Positions 11,315 to 23,017 of a stretch of 64,000 bases of DNA are shown here, piece after piece. The position numbers and the translations under genes are program-made. Origin of the DNA: Hydractinia symbiolongicarpus (taxonomy: Eukaryota > Cnidaria > Hydrozoa > Anthoathecata > Hydractiniidae); NCBI RefSeq assembly GCF_029227915.1, contig NC_079889.1, positions 7,314,001-7,378,000 on the forward strand, given 5' to 3'. Positions within the stretch are counted from its first letter, which is position 1. Each line of letters starts with the position of its first letter. The notes under the pieces were generated by a model. The model was not told the DNA's origin, searched no databases, and worked only from the letters and a program-made list of their open reading frames with translations.

Positions 11315-11889
11315 TCTATATAATAATACGCCAGTTCTGTCTGTCTGTGACTTTTGCAAAGTGGATAAAATTTCTTTGATAAAGTCTATAAAACATCGTC
11401 TATAAATTTGTTCTGTGAATTACCAAACTTTGACGTTAAAGCAATATTGACGTCAAAGGAAAGTATATTAAGATTAGTGAAGCCATTGCATTGCACTTTT
11501 AAATTTAAGGCTAAATAACTTGGAAACGGGTGGAAATAACTGACGTCATCTCCTGCGTAGGAAACTAGGGACCACCTTTCATCAATTTGGGTAAGTTTCC
11601 CAAACCTGGGTCCCTGAATCCGTTTCGGGAATGGACGGGTTGATGACGTCATCAAAAAACCTTCCAACCCTAATATCTCTGCAACCGTTTGTCAAAAATA
11701 CACGATCCTATACATTTTCTTGATCAGCGCTTCAAGATCTATACGATGAAGGCAACAGGCATACACATTTCTGAAAAAAAAAGTTTAGTGTTCTGACATG
11801 TCTCTGCCGACGTCATCAAAATTTAAATGACGGTTATTTTTCTCTGTTATCCTGCTTAAGTGGATTTTTCCACGGGCCTTATCGACTAG
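11315..11889 (+). mobile_element. Non-autonomous Helitron (575 bp)
   Basis: Starts TCTATATAATAATACGCC and ends with hairpin GTGGATTTTTCCAC, spacer GGGCCTTATCGA and CTAG. It has no Rep/helicase coding. It contains one unit of an internal repeat marked by ATACATTTTCTTGATCAGC and GACGTCA. Confidence 0.85.
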
Positions 11890-12620
11890 TCTATATAATA
11901 ATACGCCAGTTCTGTCTGTCTGTGACTTTTGCAAAGTGGATTATATTCTTCACAATTTTCTTTAACAAATTCTTTAAAACATCGCCTATAAAATTGTTCT
12001 GTAATTTACCAAACTTTAACGTTAAAATAGTATTGACGTCAAAGGAAAGTTAATTAAGATTAGTAAAGCCATTCCAGTGCACCTAAAATTTTGAGGCCAA
12101 ATAACTTGGTGACGTCAATGTTTTTTCAACGCGTGGATAACTAGGGACCATCTGGGACCAATTTGAGTAATTTTCCAAACCTGGGTCTCTAAATCCGTTC
12201 CGGAATGAACGGGTTTATGACGTCATCAAAAAACCTTTAAACCACAATATTTCCGTAACCGTTGGTCAAAAATACATGATCCTATACATTTTCTTGATCA
12301 GCGTTTCAAGATCTATACGTGGGAGGCAACAGGTACATGAATTTCTGAAAAAAAAATTTTCGTGTTTTCACGGGCCTTTGCTGATGTCAGCACAATTTTT
12401 AAACACTTATATCTCCTTTTGCGTTCCTCGAAAACATATCATCCTACATATTATTTTGATCAGCGTGGTTCAACCTCTACACATTACAATAAAAGAATAA
12501 AATAAATTTCTCTAACTTTTTTGTGATCTTCACTGCTGACGTCAGCAAAACATCTAAAACAACCTATTTTTCCATTGCCCATCTGCCTAAGTGGATTTCT
12601 CCACGGGCCTTATCGACTAG
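11890..12620 (+). mobile_element. Non-autonomous Helitron (731 bp)
   Basis: Starts one base after the previous CTAG with the same 5' end and finishes with GTGGATTTCTCCAC, GGGCCTTATCGA and CTAG. It carries two units of the internal repeat. The short open frame inside is not a gene. Confidence 0.85.
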
Positions 12621-13398
12621 TATTTTATATTAAATTAATGAAGCCATTACAGTGCACTTAAAACTTTGAGGCCAAATAACTTGGAAATGAGGTGGTGGCG
12701 TGGGTAAGTAGGGACTACCTGGGACCAATTTGGGTATATTTCCCAAACCTGGGTATCCGAATCCGTTTCGGAATGGTCGGGTTGATGACGTCATCAAAAA
12801 ACTTTTAAACCCATGATCCTATACATTTTCTTGGTCATCGTTACAAGATTTATACGATGAAGGCAACAGGTATATAAATTTTTAAAAAAAATGTTTGGGT
12901 TTTGACGGGTCTTTGCTGACATCAGCAAAATTTTTAAACCCTTATATCTCATTAATCGCTTATCAAAAGCACATGATCATTTACATTTTCTTGATCAGCA
13001 GTTTAAGCACTACACAATAGATGTAACGTGAAAACATGGTTCTAATTTTTTTTTCTGGATTGTTTGATGGCGTCATCAAAATTTAAATGACGCTATTCCT
13101 TTATTCTTATCAGTGGATTTTTTGAAAACAATTTGTGCACATTGATGGTACATTGCTGACGTCAGCAAAATTTCTAAAGTTTTTTATCTCAATAACCGCG
13201 GACTAAAACTGTGCTATTCTTACCATTAATTTGATCAGCATTTCAGGCTCCACAGAATACAAGTAACAGCTAAAATATATTGTGAGAAAAAAAATTTCGT
13301 GCATCGAAGGATCATTGCTGACGTCATCCAAATTCAAGTGACGGTTTTTTCCATAGTCATCCTGCCTAAGTAGATTTTTCCACGGGCTTTAAGACTAG
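12621..13398 (+). mobile_element. Helitron lacking the usual 5' end (778 bp)
   Basis: Abuts the previous CTAG. It begins within the body sequence (GAAGCCATTACAGTGCACTT) and ends with TAGATTTTTCCACGGG, a mutated hairpin, then CTAG. Three units of the internal repeat with GCTGACGTCAGC are present. Confidence 0.75.
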
Positions 13399-13509
13399 TC
13401 TCTTTTATAATAGCCGTATTCCGTCTGTCCACGAAAGCTGCGTTCTGTTACGGAAACGCGATGGATAAAGGGCGGGCAACCCCGTGGATTTTTCCACGGG
13501 TTAACGGGT
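13399..13509 (+). mobile_element. Minimal Helitron (111 bp)
   Basis: Begins TCTCTTTTATAATAGCCG and ends with hairpin GTGGATTTTTCCAC and GGGTTAACGGGT, where CTAG is expected. Only the two ends and about 60 bp between them remain. Confidence 0.65.
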
Positions 13510-14478
13510 TCTCTATAATAATAGCCGTATTTTGTTCAAAATGATTGCGCGCAGCTTTTTTTGGAACATTATCGCGGGCCCCGATATTTACGGACGTCTG
13601 TTTTTATTTAGACGCAGCCGAATTTCGGAATAATTGCTCGGAAGCCATTTTAGTTTAGAGGTGATGTTATCCTCTTAGTAAGTCCTCCTTTTGACCTTTT
13701 TCTCTTCTAAATACTTTGTATCTATAGGGATATTTATTTTGATATTTCCACATGTTTTGGTTGTGGCTAGCTGTTCATAGCTATCTCTAGCTAAAAAGTA
13801 AAAGTAGCTAAATGCAGTTTTTAGCTACAAAATTCTGATGCTAAATACAGTAGCTACACCTTTTATTACTGTCATGAAAACTTATTCTGCAAAATTAAAT
13901 GGCTGAGTGATAACTTTGACTGGACGGGATAAAGACAAGCTCTTTTCTGTGTTTTTATTTAAACCGAAATTGCGATAATTTTTTTGGAAAAGGCTATTAT
14001 GCCTATATTGCCCGTTCAACTGTGTTTAACATTACTAACGGCTCAGCCATGTCTTAACAATTGACTGTTTCTTGTGTTTTTTTTAAATAGAGGCTAGAAT
14101 GAAGTGTTTTTCAAAAGGGTTTATCCCTATGTGCCTGTGCGACACGGTTTAACTGTACTAAGCAAGCCTGGCGTCACGATTAATTTTTTTACTTTCACAA
14201 AATCTTATTCCGCAAAATAAAATAATTGTGACCAAATGTTTTTGCTATGACGGAGTAACAAGGGTTAAAACTCTGTTTTTATTTGAGAGACTATTGCAGG
14301 AATTTTCTGAGAAAGTCGCAATGCTATAATGGTGTATGCGGTTCACTTGAGTTACGGCATACCTGATCGTTTGGCACAAATAACGGCTGTTATTAGGCGC
14401 TCGACAAAGTATTCAACTTCGGGTCGCACATTTACTTGTGGCTTAACCCGTTGTTTCGACGCCGGGTCTCCCGGCTAG
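13510..14478 (+). mobile_element. Helitron, second 3'-end type (969 bp)
   Basis: Begins TCTCTATAATAATAGCCG and ends in hairpin GCCGGGTCTCCCGGC running straight into CTAG. This is a different 3' end from the GTGGA hairpin group. The body has a strong run of AGCTA strings around 13765-13860. No coding frame was seen. Confidence 0.75.
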
Positions 14479-14867
14479 TCTTTAATAATAACACATGTAT
14501 TAATATCAAAAGGTATATTCTATAGGACTGTATTTATACTCTTTTTTTAAAACGATCTCTTAAAAAAACGGTTATTTTTAAACTCTCTACGAGGTGGTAT
14601 GACGGGATAACAAGGGTTTGTAAACTCTGTTTTTATTATAACTATTGTTGCGGGAGAGTTATTTTTTGAAAACATATGTTACAGCCGCAACACTGTACAT
14701 GCGCTTCACTTCAATTACGACACACAGTATACCTGTACTAAAGCGCTGCAACTGATCCCGTGACACAGTTTACGGCTCTTATTAAACGCTCCACAGAGTA
14801 TTCAACGCCGAGTCACACCTTGACTTGTGGCTTACCCCGGCGTTTCGACGCCGGGTTTCCCGGCTAG
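14479..14867 (+). mobile_element. Helitron, second 3'-end type (389 bp)
   Basis: Begins TCTTTAATAATAACAC and ends GCCGGGTTTCCCGGCTAG. Internally it repeats parts of the preceding element (TATTCAACGCCGAGTCACAC against TATTCAACTTCGGGTCGCAC), so it is a shorter relative. Confidence 0.75.
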
Positions 14868-14974
14868 TCTCTATAATAATAGCCGTATTCTGTGTGTTCA
14901 AAAGGGTTACCGCGTCCCGTAACAGAACAACGAAATGTGACATATAAAGGATTTTTCCACGGGCTAACGACTAG
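14868..14974 (+). mobile_element. Minimal Helitron (107 bp)
   Basis: Starts TCTCTATAATAATAGCCG and ends AGGATTTTTCCACGGGC, TAACGA, CTAG. It is nearly the same size as the 111-bp element at 13399. Confidence 0.75.
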
Positions 14975-15200
14975 TCTATATTATAATACCCGTATGCGTC
15001 TGACTGTCACTTAAAATGGTAACCGCAATAGTGGGATACACACAATGCGGTAAATTGGATATTAAGATATGCAGAGTTATTAATTTCTTATACCATTTAA
15101 ACATTGGAAAGTGTACGCTAAACATCATGTCAATGATAAGGAGCGATAAATTCTGTGCTGTTTCGAATTTGATATATACCACAAAACCTCAATTTTAAGA
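14975..15200 (+). mobile_element. Helitron 5' end, 3' end not found
   Basis: Starts TCTATATTATAATACCCG directly after the previous CTAG. The sequence then leads into unique DNA, and no hairpin with CTAG is found downstream before the next element. The end coordinate is arbitrary. Confidence 0.45.
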
Positions 15201-15393
15201 ATTTATAGTTGACTGTCATTTATCACCAAACTACAATGGTTAACGTAGAAAGAAGTAGGGAAGGCACAACTGTATGGCGTTTGTCATCGACACTTTTCTG
15301 TAAGAATTCCTTCTCAATTATCAAAACTCGATTTCTGAAAGACTATTCCAAAGAAAAATGCCGAGGCTCGAATAAAATTTATAATCCCAGCAG

Positions 15394-16905
15394 GCACACG
15401 ACGTCGTACAGACGTCTGTTGCTACACGCTGCTACGTCTCGACGTCGGCCACGTCGTTACAACGTCGTTTCGTCGTCGTATTTCGACCATAAACCGACGT
15501 CGATTTGACGTTAGGTTATCAGACGTCGGATTTATACTTCAACACGACGATGTACCAACGTCGCACCAACGTAAGATTCGATAACTCTTTCAGGGAAAAA
15601 TATTCTTAAAATTTTCTTAGAAAAATAAAAAACTGTTTTTACAAATGCAATAGCTGACTGACCTTTGGAGATAGTACGAGTGTACGCTTTTATTATAATT
15701 TTATTTTGAGAGAGAAAGCGCAAAAGTTTCCAGTTCAAATTTGTAATACATGTGACCAAACCATGTGATGAAAATTATGCTATTTGATTTGTTAAAACAT
15801 CGTACTTTCAAACGAGGAAATATTCGAACGAAAAAGAAGTCGCTTCGAATTTAAAAATAGACAAAACGTTTTTCTCTTTACCAAAGAAAATTAAAGTTGC
15901 AAACGTTTTGAAATATATTTGTTGAAACGACGTTATACATGTGTCAATTTCTTTCGCGCTAAAATCGTTTGTGTTAATTTCAAGCATTTGCTGTTGGTAA
16001 AGTATTGTAGATTCTATTTTTGCGAACATATAGAAGAAAAGAAAGAAAGTGGAAATATTTGAAAATATATTGAGAAGGATCTGACAAGCAGTAAGTTTTG
16101 CTAATTCCCTGTGTTTCCCTAAATATTTATATGAAATACAATGTAAACATATTTCAAGTTTGTTTGGTGTCATTTTTTTGCATATGCTATAGAAAATTTT
16201 TTGTATTTTAGGTTGATGAAAAAAGCGACAAAAGGAATAAAGAAGATTCCCGTTTTAAGAAGAAGAAACAGTAAGTAATTCTAGTTACTTTATAACTAAC
16301 ATTGTATCTAGGTACATAAATTGAAAACTGTCTGTTAATATATATTTATATGAATACTTAGCTTTACAATTACACATCTTGTCATTTCCGAGAAATGTTC
16401 TTATAAAAAGCGTGTATCTTCCCTTTATTTTCTTTCCATAGCAAATAGAAGAAAAGCTGATGAAAAATCGTTTCGATACTGAAGACGCACGTGAAAAATG
16501 CAGAGATGATGAAAAATGTTTATGCTTGGGAACATAAAGTTATTGTAAATAAATATGAGTGATCAAGTGTCTTCTGATATTAGTCTAATTTAACGAATGT
16601 GAATACTGGTTGATTATAAAAGAAAATGATTTTAAAAATCACTTTTTGTATTAAAAAGCCTCCTTGTTGCGTCCGTTAACATCACAGCTAAGTCGCTGTA
16701 ACGTCGGTTAACTTCGCAGTGATACCTCTGTAAAAGGTCTAAACGTCTATATAACGTAGCCACGACGTCGATAGGACGTTGTGCTCTGACGTCCTACAGA
16801 CTTCGAATTCCGACGTCTGTGCGACTTTCCATTTTGACGTTGAGCGGACGTCGCAGCGACGTAAAACTCGACGTCGATACGACGTCTCTGCGACGTTAGT
16901 GTGTC
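15394..16905. mobile_element. DNA transposon with ACGTCG-rich inverted ends
   Basis: Both flanks (15394-15590 and 16660-16905) are packed with degenerate copies of ACGTCG/GACGTC; the outermost bases are GCACACGACGTCG on the left and, read inward, GACACACTAACGTCG on the right. The middle has no transposase. The superfamily cannot be named from what is visible. Confidence 0.65.
16213..16547 (+). other. Possible captured exon pair inside the ACGTCG element
   Basis: TTTGTATTTTAG followed by a 59-base open stretch and the strong donor GTAAGTAATT, then a tract ending TTTCCATAG and a second open stretch. Joined in one phase, these read as a Lys/Arg-rich peptide ending in RRKADEKSFRY and a stop. An AATAAA lies shortly after (16547). 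No homology is recognised. It may instead be the end of the transposon's own gene. Confidence 0.3.
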
Positions 16906-16959
16906 AACTCAATGCTATTTATCACGGAAATTTGCACGTAAGAAAGTTGCCCTTTTTCA

Positions 16960-18050
16960 CATAGGCCTTGCACAGTATTATGAATAACATTCGCTGAGCG
17001 AAACAAAAAAACCGTTCAAACACGGATAACATTGAAAGCTTCAAATAATTTAGCGCAAAGAGATCTTCACTATGATTTTCACCGCAATCTTGTTGCCAGT
17101 GGATTCTTTTTCCTTTCAGATATGTATCTACTACGCGTCAGCATTGATATCAGAAAGAAGAAAAGATGCTCTTGAAATGAGATTAGTTCCCACTTATGTC
17201 CGTTAACGCCTTCCTACACCCCAAATCCTGCATAATTTACATAAAATGTCCCAGAAAGAAGGCCGGTGTTTGTATTAGTCGATTTCATGTTCGGCATTTT
17301 TTCCCTTTTTAACAGTGCAAAATGTATTTATATTGATATTGTTTGGCGGGTAAATTGACATTTTTAAAGGGCTTAATGTTACCCAAAATGTTTGCCAAAT
17401 GAATGTAAAGACACCAAGTAAACTATTTTTATTGCAACAGCGATCGATTGCAAAAAGGGTAGAGGATTACTTACGAAACTTATAGATGCTCATAGACGAC
17501 ATTTTGTTAACCGATTTACTCAGTCTATTTAATTATTCTGATAATTTACCCATTTACAATAATTCCAGCAGAGAAAGAGCAAAACTAGTGCTTTAAACTT
17601 ATCTCCCAGCGGCTAGGAACAGATAATTTAATTATTACATATTCTCAATCGTATTTTAAGGGAAAAATTGGTTAATTCGGCATTTTCATATTTTTTTAAC
17701 GTCATCCCAACAGCTGGTGTCACAAAAAATTTTTTTATTAAATTGTTACATGAATCATCGCTCCAGCATTCCCCTGTCGAAAGATATAGAAGGGGTGGAA
17801 GATTACTGCTCTCCCTATTCCTATAGAAAGGTCTAGTCGCGATAGGTCCGATAGAACTTATGATTTCATTCTTTAATTACTGTTGTATTATAAATAAACA
17901 TTATAATAAACATTAAAAGTCTTTATTTATTAATAAAGAAATTGTAGTAATTTTTTAAGGTTTGCGTAAAGAAATGTCTTCCATTCTCATCGGTAATGAA
18001 AACAGAAGGGTGTCTTAAATAAACACACAATAACATGTGTATAAATCAGT
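16960..18050. other. Intergenic or intron sequence
   Basis: No exon of the receptor gene or other feature was recognised. If the gene continues to lower coordinates, this is intron. Confidence 0.4.
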
Positions 18051-18052
18051 AC

Positions 18053-18202
18053 CTTGAACTCCTGCAACTTTTGGGAAAGAACCATTTTGCTTTTGTTTGA
18101 TAAAAAGAACTCATTCCTGGAAATGTATTTTGACTGGTATGAAATTTCTCTGACAATCTCAATATTGTTTTCCTTGAACACTTGGTTAAGATGCTTGACA
18201 AC
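18053..18202 (-). CDS. GABA-B-receptor-like protein, coding exon 4
   Basis: A 150-base exon (50 codons) lies between acceptor TTTTCTAG and donor AAG|GTACTG, phase 0 on both sides. It encodes VVKHLNQVFKENNIEIVRE and SKMVLSQKLQEFK, which fits the segment after the first lobe of the periplasmic-binding-like ligand domain in class C GPCRs. The following exons (rest of the domain and seven membrane helices) were not recognised at lower coordinates. That region is occupied by Helitrons and retroelements, and the gene may run off the left edge. Confidence 0.65.
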
Positions 18203-19025
18203 CTAGAAAATAATTAAAAATAGAAGATAATAATAACCCTATTTTTGGAGAGGTATACTTACAGGGTTGGTTGATTTGGACAGTTGTTCTAAGTTACATT
18301 GAGTAAAACTTTGGTCAAACAAAAATATCCAATGACGTCATCAAATCAGAAAAATTATGAAAAATTACCCCAAATATATTTGTATGAGAAAAATAATACT
18401 ATTATATATACTAACAAAAACCATCAAGCGTGTAGAAAAAATTAAAGACTTTTATCAGAAAAAATGTTTCCTCAAAGTTTTGCACTATTTCACTCAGCTT
18501 GAAAAAACGGAAAGCACTACACATTTTATACAAAAAAGACCCTGAGAAGTTAAAAATAAATAAAAGTTTGAAAAAGTAACAAAACTTAAAGGCGTGACTA
18601 TAAACAAATAAAATGTTACGAGAAAGGGTTAAACACAGGGTGGAGGGTGCGGCTAAATCAGCCCTCCAGCAGTATAAATGAGGTGAAGATTAAAGTAAAA
18701 ATACAAGTGTATTTAAATTGAAATATGGACAGACTTTGAATCAAAATTACTTTTCTGGCTCCTCATAAAAAACGAACCGATGCGCACATTGAAACGACGA
18801 AAAAGACATATGAAGAACCAAAGATACGAGAAAACCCTTGCGCTTTTAACATTACTATCCAGCGAAATTTGAGTTAAGCCCATTTCAACGTTTTCTCAAT
18901 TTCCATACTAATCCTCCAGGTATATCAATCCTGATGATTTGCGACCTTGTTTAGTAGATTTGTATGTTATTTCCAAGAATTTAGGACCGTCCAAACCGTC
19001 TCTTTCGTTGTTTTACTTTACCTTA
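18203..19025. other. Intron 3 of the receptor-like gene, left part
   Basis: No separate feature seen. Open frames are short and AT-driven. Confidence 0.4.
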
Positions 19026-19417
19026 TACCTTATATCTTATCGGGAAAAAAAGTCGGGGAAAAGTGACTAAATTTTTGGTAAGTGACTTAATTCTCCCCCC
19101 ACTAAAATTTCCCCCGATTATTTTTTTCCCTGACTAGTACTTATACCTGATTTTTTTATACCCGACTAAGAATTTACCCCGACTTTTTTCTTTTATCCTA
19201 AACATTTTTTCTCATTGTTACCGCCTGTAGAAAAACATACATGGATACAAAAAAATTGATTCAAATTCCCTTGTGAAGTCATCTACAGGAATATCAAAAT
19301 TAGTCGGTGAATAGTGACTGATTTGAAAAATTAGTCAGGGAAAATTGACTTATTTTTCAAAATTCATCTTATTTTTCCCCGACGAAATTTTCCCCCGATT
19401 TTTTTACCGATAAGGTA
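19026..19417. mobile_element. MITE with TACCTTAT/ATAAGGTA ends (392 bp)
   Basis: Inverted ends: TACCTTAT...ATCGGGAAAAAAAGTCGGGG on the left, and CCCCCGATTTTTTTACCGATAAGGTA on the right as the reverse complement with small gaps. The interior repeats GTCGGGGAAAA and TAGTCA. It lies in intron 3 of the receptor-like gene. A fragment of the same family is at 2349-2650. Confidence 0.7.
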
Positions 19418-20560
19418 TCTTGAGCAAAGTTTATAGCTATAAAGAGGAAAATACACAACATGATTAATTATATATAATTATTGTCACATGGATGTATATG
19501 ATCAAATGATTATTTTAGGATATGTCGACTCTTCTAAAGGATTCCCTCAAAAAAGACACATAAAAAGTGTCTTAACAGACCACTTGGCGTAATGTTAGGT
19601 GTTAACTGATTCTAATAACTAAATGAAAGCTTTTTAACGTAACTCCGAGATTTCTTTTTTTTTATCTGATAAAAATGGAGTAACTGCCAAAATTTGGGAA
19701 ATTGGTTTTGGTCAAAACGTCGTAAAACGATATTTTTGATGAAATAAGTAATTGTAAGTTTATAGTTCCAATCATTATCACAGGAATAGCATTTAAGGGG
19801 TAATTTCGTATAATGACCAATATAGGAGACAAAACAAGGAAAGATTATAATTAAGCTTGTTAATGCATGTTAATTTTGATCCTTTAATTATCTCCTCAAC
19901 TAATGAATAGGCAAAGATGACTTCAATCATTGCCTGGTAATGACAGTTGAAGCTGTTGAAATGTATCCTAGAAAAAACTCGCTTGTTCATGACTCGATAA
20001 TATTAATACTATGCAATAAGTGATAATATCGTTGATTTCTTTGTTGCTCTTAGGCGCTAATGACTAAAAAATTGCATATATTCTCTGATTTTAAATCTAT
20101 CTGATAATTGCAATCCCGTCGATTCATTTTTAATAGTATAATTAATGCACTATACTTGTGGATGGCAAAAGTCTCCGAATCACGGGTTTAGTAAAAGTTT
20201 ATTTAATAAATGGTGCTCAGCTGGTGTCCAAGTAGCAACTTAAGTTGCTAAGTGAAAAGACATCTGCTACTGAATACCTTGCAACAAAGATAGAGCGATG
20301 TAATTTAATTAGTACCATCATTGTTACGTTCGAAACAATTGTAAACATCCTTAAGTAAAGTAATTACTTTTTTTAACAAATATTACGTTAGTACATTATG
20401 TTTGAAAAATACTACTTCAATTTGCGGCAATTTGGACATAACTTCTCGTTAAATTTGGATATAGTTATTTAAACTTTTTCACTTCTAACATTATTTCTCA
20501 GCTATAGAACAAAAAACACTAGTGCATAAATTTCAATCTCCAATTCATATGAGTTGACAT
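19418..20560. other. Intron 3 of the receptor-like gene, right part
   Basis: AT-rich; no further feature recognised. Confidence 0.4.
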
Positions 20561-20562
20561 AC

Positions 20563-20751
20563 CTTTACTTCACTATCACTAGAGGAATATTCAAATTCTG
20601 TAGTAAACAATATTCCAACTCTCTTTATATTAAACTTCTTCAAAAAGTGAACAATTGCAGTATTTAATGACTCGAAAGATGGGACCAAACTAAACACGCC
20701 TGGGTGAAGCTTTTTTGATGAAAACAAAGGATCCGTTGCAGCAAAGTTCAT
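20563..20751 (-). CDS. GABA-B-receptor-like protein, coding exon 3
   Basis: A 189-base exon (63 codons) lies between acceptor TTGTTATAG and donor AAAG|GTATGT, phase 0 at both ends. It encodes MNFAATDPLFSSKKLHPGVF, SLVPSFESLN and FNIKRVGILFTTE. The pattern Ala-Thr-(Ser/Asp)-Pro-x-Leu-Ser, then P-x-(F/V)-F-x-x-x-P-S, then W/I-K-R-V-x-I-L-(Y/F) is the core of the ANF/receptor ligand-binding family as in GABA-B receptors. It joins in frame to exon 2 (ending SVLQ). Confidence 0.8.
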
Positions 20752-21276
20752 CTATAACAAGAAGAAAATAAGATCTTATATATAAATATCCTTGCGTGAG
20801 TAAAATTGTGAGTCCACGACCTGCAACTCACGTGTCACTTTCTTATGGCGTGGTCGTACGCTAAAATTTACTAAAAAAATAAGTACGCCGCTAAATGAGA
20901 AAACAGGGGGTCTATTGGTCATTTATGCTACAGCGCCGTTCTCGGTCGTTGCGGTTGAAATAATTTCATTTTACCCCCGGCTTACCATGTGCGCGCTGTA
21001 TCTCATGGAAAGAAATTGTTTATCAGCTGAAAAAAGAAAACCGATGCGAAAAAGGTTGTCTGTTTTTCAAGTTAATCCTGAAAAAAGTTACTTCAAACAA
21101 AGCATGCCAATGTTTACTCATCATGAGGTTAGCTTAAAGCTTATATGTTTTTCTATATTTTACATTTTGTGTTGTGGGACCGAGGTTGTATCGCATTCGA
21201 ATATCATTGTAATTCGAAGTTAAAATGTAAAAAACAAACTGTTGTTGTCGAACAAAGTTAATAATGTTGTTGTCAG

Positions 21277-21456
21277 AAATATTTTTTAAAACGAAGAAAA
21301 ACGTACCATGATAAAACATCACAAAAAGAATTGATTGAAAATGCATCAGACAATTGTAGCTATACATTTTCAATTCGTTCTCTTTGGGATGAAGCGAAAT
21401 TTAGTTATCGAAGTAAAAAACCGATTGGACTACTGAGAAAGCGAAAGAAAATCAGG
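21277..21456 (+). other. Weak candidate exon, unknown product
   Basis: After TTGTTGTCAG an open frame of about 60 codons reads on to a donor-like AG|GTGTGT. It includes ELIENASDNCSYTFSIRSLW and a basic end KPIGLLRKRKKI. No family is recognised and no partner exons were found. It could be chance. Confidence 0.2.
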
Positions 21457-22640
21457 TGTGTTCTCTAAATTATTTGATAGAGAATTGAATTTAGGTGTAT
21501 AACGATTTTTTAACCGCTTCTTCCAGAGCTAAATTTCCTTTAAATATTAAGTTTGTTGTTGTGTCTTGAACCGGAAAATATTTTCTTTAAGCACTTATTT
21601 TGTAAGAATATACTCTGAAAATAGACCAGAAGTTTAGAATATCCTAAGAATATGTCTGAGCTTGATAGATTAAATATGAACATTTGTATCACGCACAAAA
21701 TTGATTAGCAGTTTACTTTTTTTATTGTATATCAAACAAACTAAACATTTTTGTGTCCAAGCAATGGTCCGTTACATGTAGTAGAATTGCCATTAGCTAG
21801 CTAGAGTAACTTATAGTATGCTTTATTTTATTAAGGCATTATATATTTTAGGCCATAGTCATGTTAAGAACATATTGAAAATAATGAGGATAGCATTTGT
21901 CGAAAAAGTTAAGAACATAGAGGCTGAAACTAAAACACACTATTCTTATAAAAACAGCGTGTATATCCTAGAGAAGAATTTACATAAACTGTAAAAAGTA
22001 ATTTTTCCGTGGTTACTGTTTTTAATACTACAGACTTTGTGATTCAGTGTTGATGTCGTTATAAAAAACCTAAACCTAAATCCTAAACTTAAATCAATGT
22101 TTACATCTGTTACGTTACGATCGTTGGAAACTTATTCGATTCTTAAATTCGAAAACGCTGCATTGTTATCTTCTTTGATTTTATGCGTGATATTCGTGAT
22201 TATAAGTTTGGGTTTGTTGTATCAAACCGTTCTTTTAATATTTTGGATTGAAATATTTCGGTAGATATACAATATACCAGTTATTTCTCTTTTTCATGTG
22301 TTTCAACTATTAATTTCTTATATTTTGAGTATAACTTTGGAAGGTTTGCCGTATGCAACAGACTGAATAGCGGATTTTGTATTATTTAACAAAAAAATTT
22401 TGAATTTTTTTTTAATGTTTGGTATCCTTTTTTTTCCTGGTGTACTTCTGGAATGGCAAAGTAAGTATATAGTTTTAGCGTATTCCGCTTTTTACGTAAT
22501 GGTTGTTATACGCCTTTGATTTTTTGGACATTTTCCATTTTTATTTCATAATTTCTTTTATTATTTTTTTGTTCCACATACTTATATTTTTAGAATTTTT
22601 GTTTCAGAGTTTAAAAAAATAGAATAAAGCAGATTGTGAG

Positions 22641-22715
22641 CAACCTCGATCCCAGGGCTTTTTTTTCTTTATGCTATCCGTTATAAAAAAGACAAAGAGC
22701 CCTGGGTCGAGGTTG
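22641..22715. repeat. Inverted repeat (about 18-bp arms)
   Basis: CAACCTCGATCCCAGGGCT (22641-22659) pairs with AGCCCTGGGTCGAGGTTG (22698-22715) apart from one extra base. The loop of about 38 bases is T- and A-rich. It is likely a foldback remnant. Confidence 0.75.
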
Positions 22716-22796
22716 ATATGTGAGTTTTAAAAATTCAAATTACTGTGTTGTATGTTTTTGTATGGTATCCCTTACATCGGTTTAATGAGAGATTCA

Positions 22797-22824
22797 GTGG
22801 ATTCTTCCACAGGAATTCGGTTAG
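22797..22824 (+). mobile_element. Degenerate Helitron 3' end
   Basis: GTGGATTCTTCCAC hairpin followed by AGGAATTCGG and TTAG, close to the 8576-8602 terminus apart from CTAG changed to TTAG. The body upstream was not delimited. Confidence 0.5.
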
Positions 22825-22978
22825 TATGTAATTATTAACCTTGTTCTTACCACAGGGAAGTCGCATTCTGCCCCCTGCCATACAGTCACTTAGTCCTAAA
22901 TTTATGTTACTTTAGGAAATTCATCCTTTCCTAAAATTTAATACAAAGTAAACTTATAGATCTAGTGTTCTTCTCGGT

Positions 22979-23017
22979 GACAGAGACGGGACAGGGGTGA
23001 CAGAGACGGGACAGGGG
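22979..23017. repeat. Two tandem copies of an 18-bp unit
   Basis: TGACAGAGACGGGACAGGGG occurs twice head to tail with an 18-base period. Confidence 0.7.

Noticed and set aside
12276-12500. 74-codon open frame within a Helitron
   Set aside because: It lies in repeated non-coding Helitron sequence and has no helicase or Rep motif.
15209-15508. 99-codon plus-strand open frame
   Set aside because: Runs into the ACGTCG repeats of the transposon flank; composition is repeat-driven.
20915-21223. 102-codon plus-strand open frame in receptor intron
   Set aside because: No family resemblance, no splice partners; probably chance.
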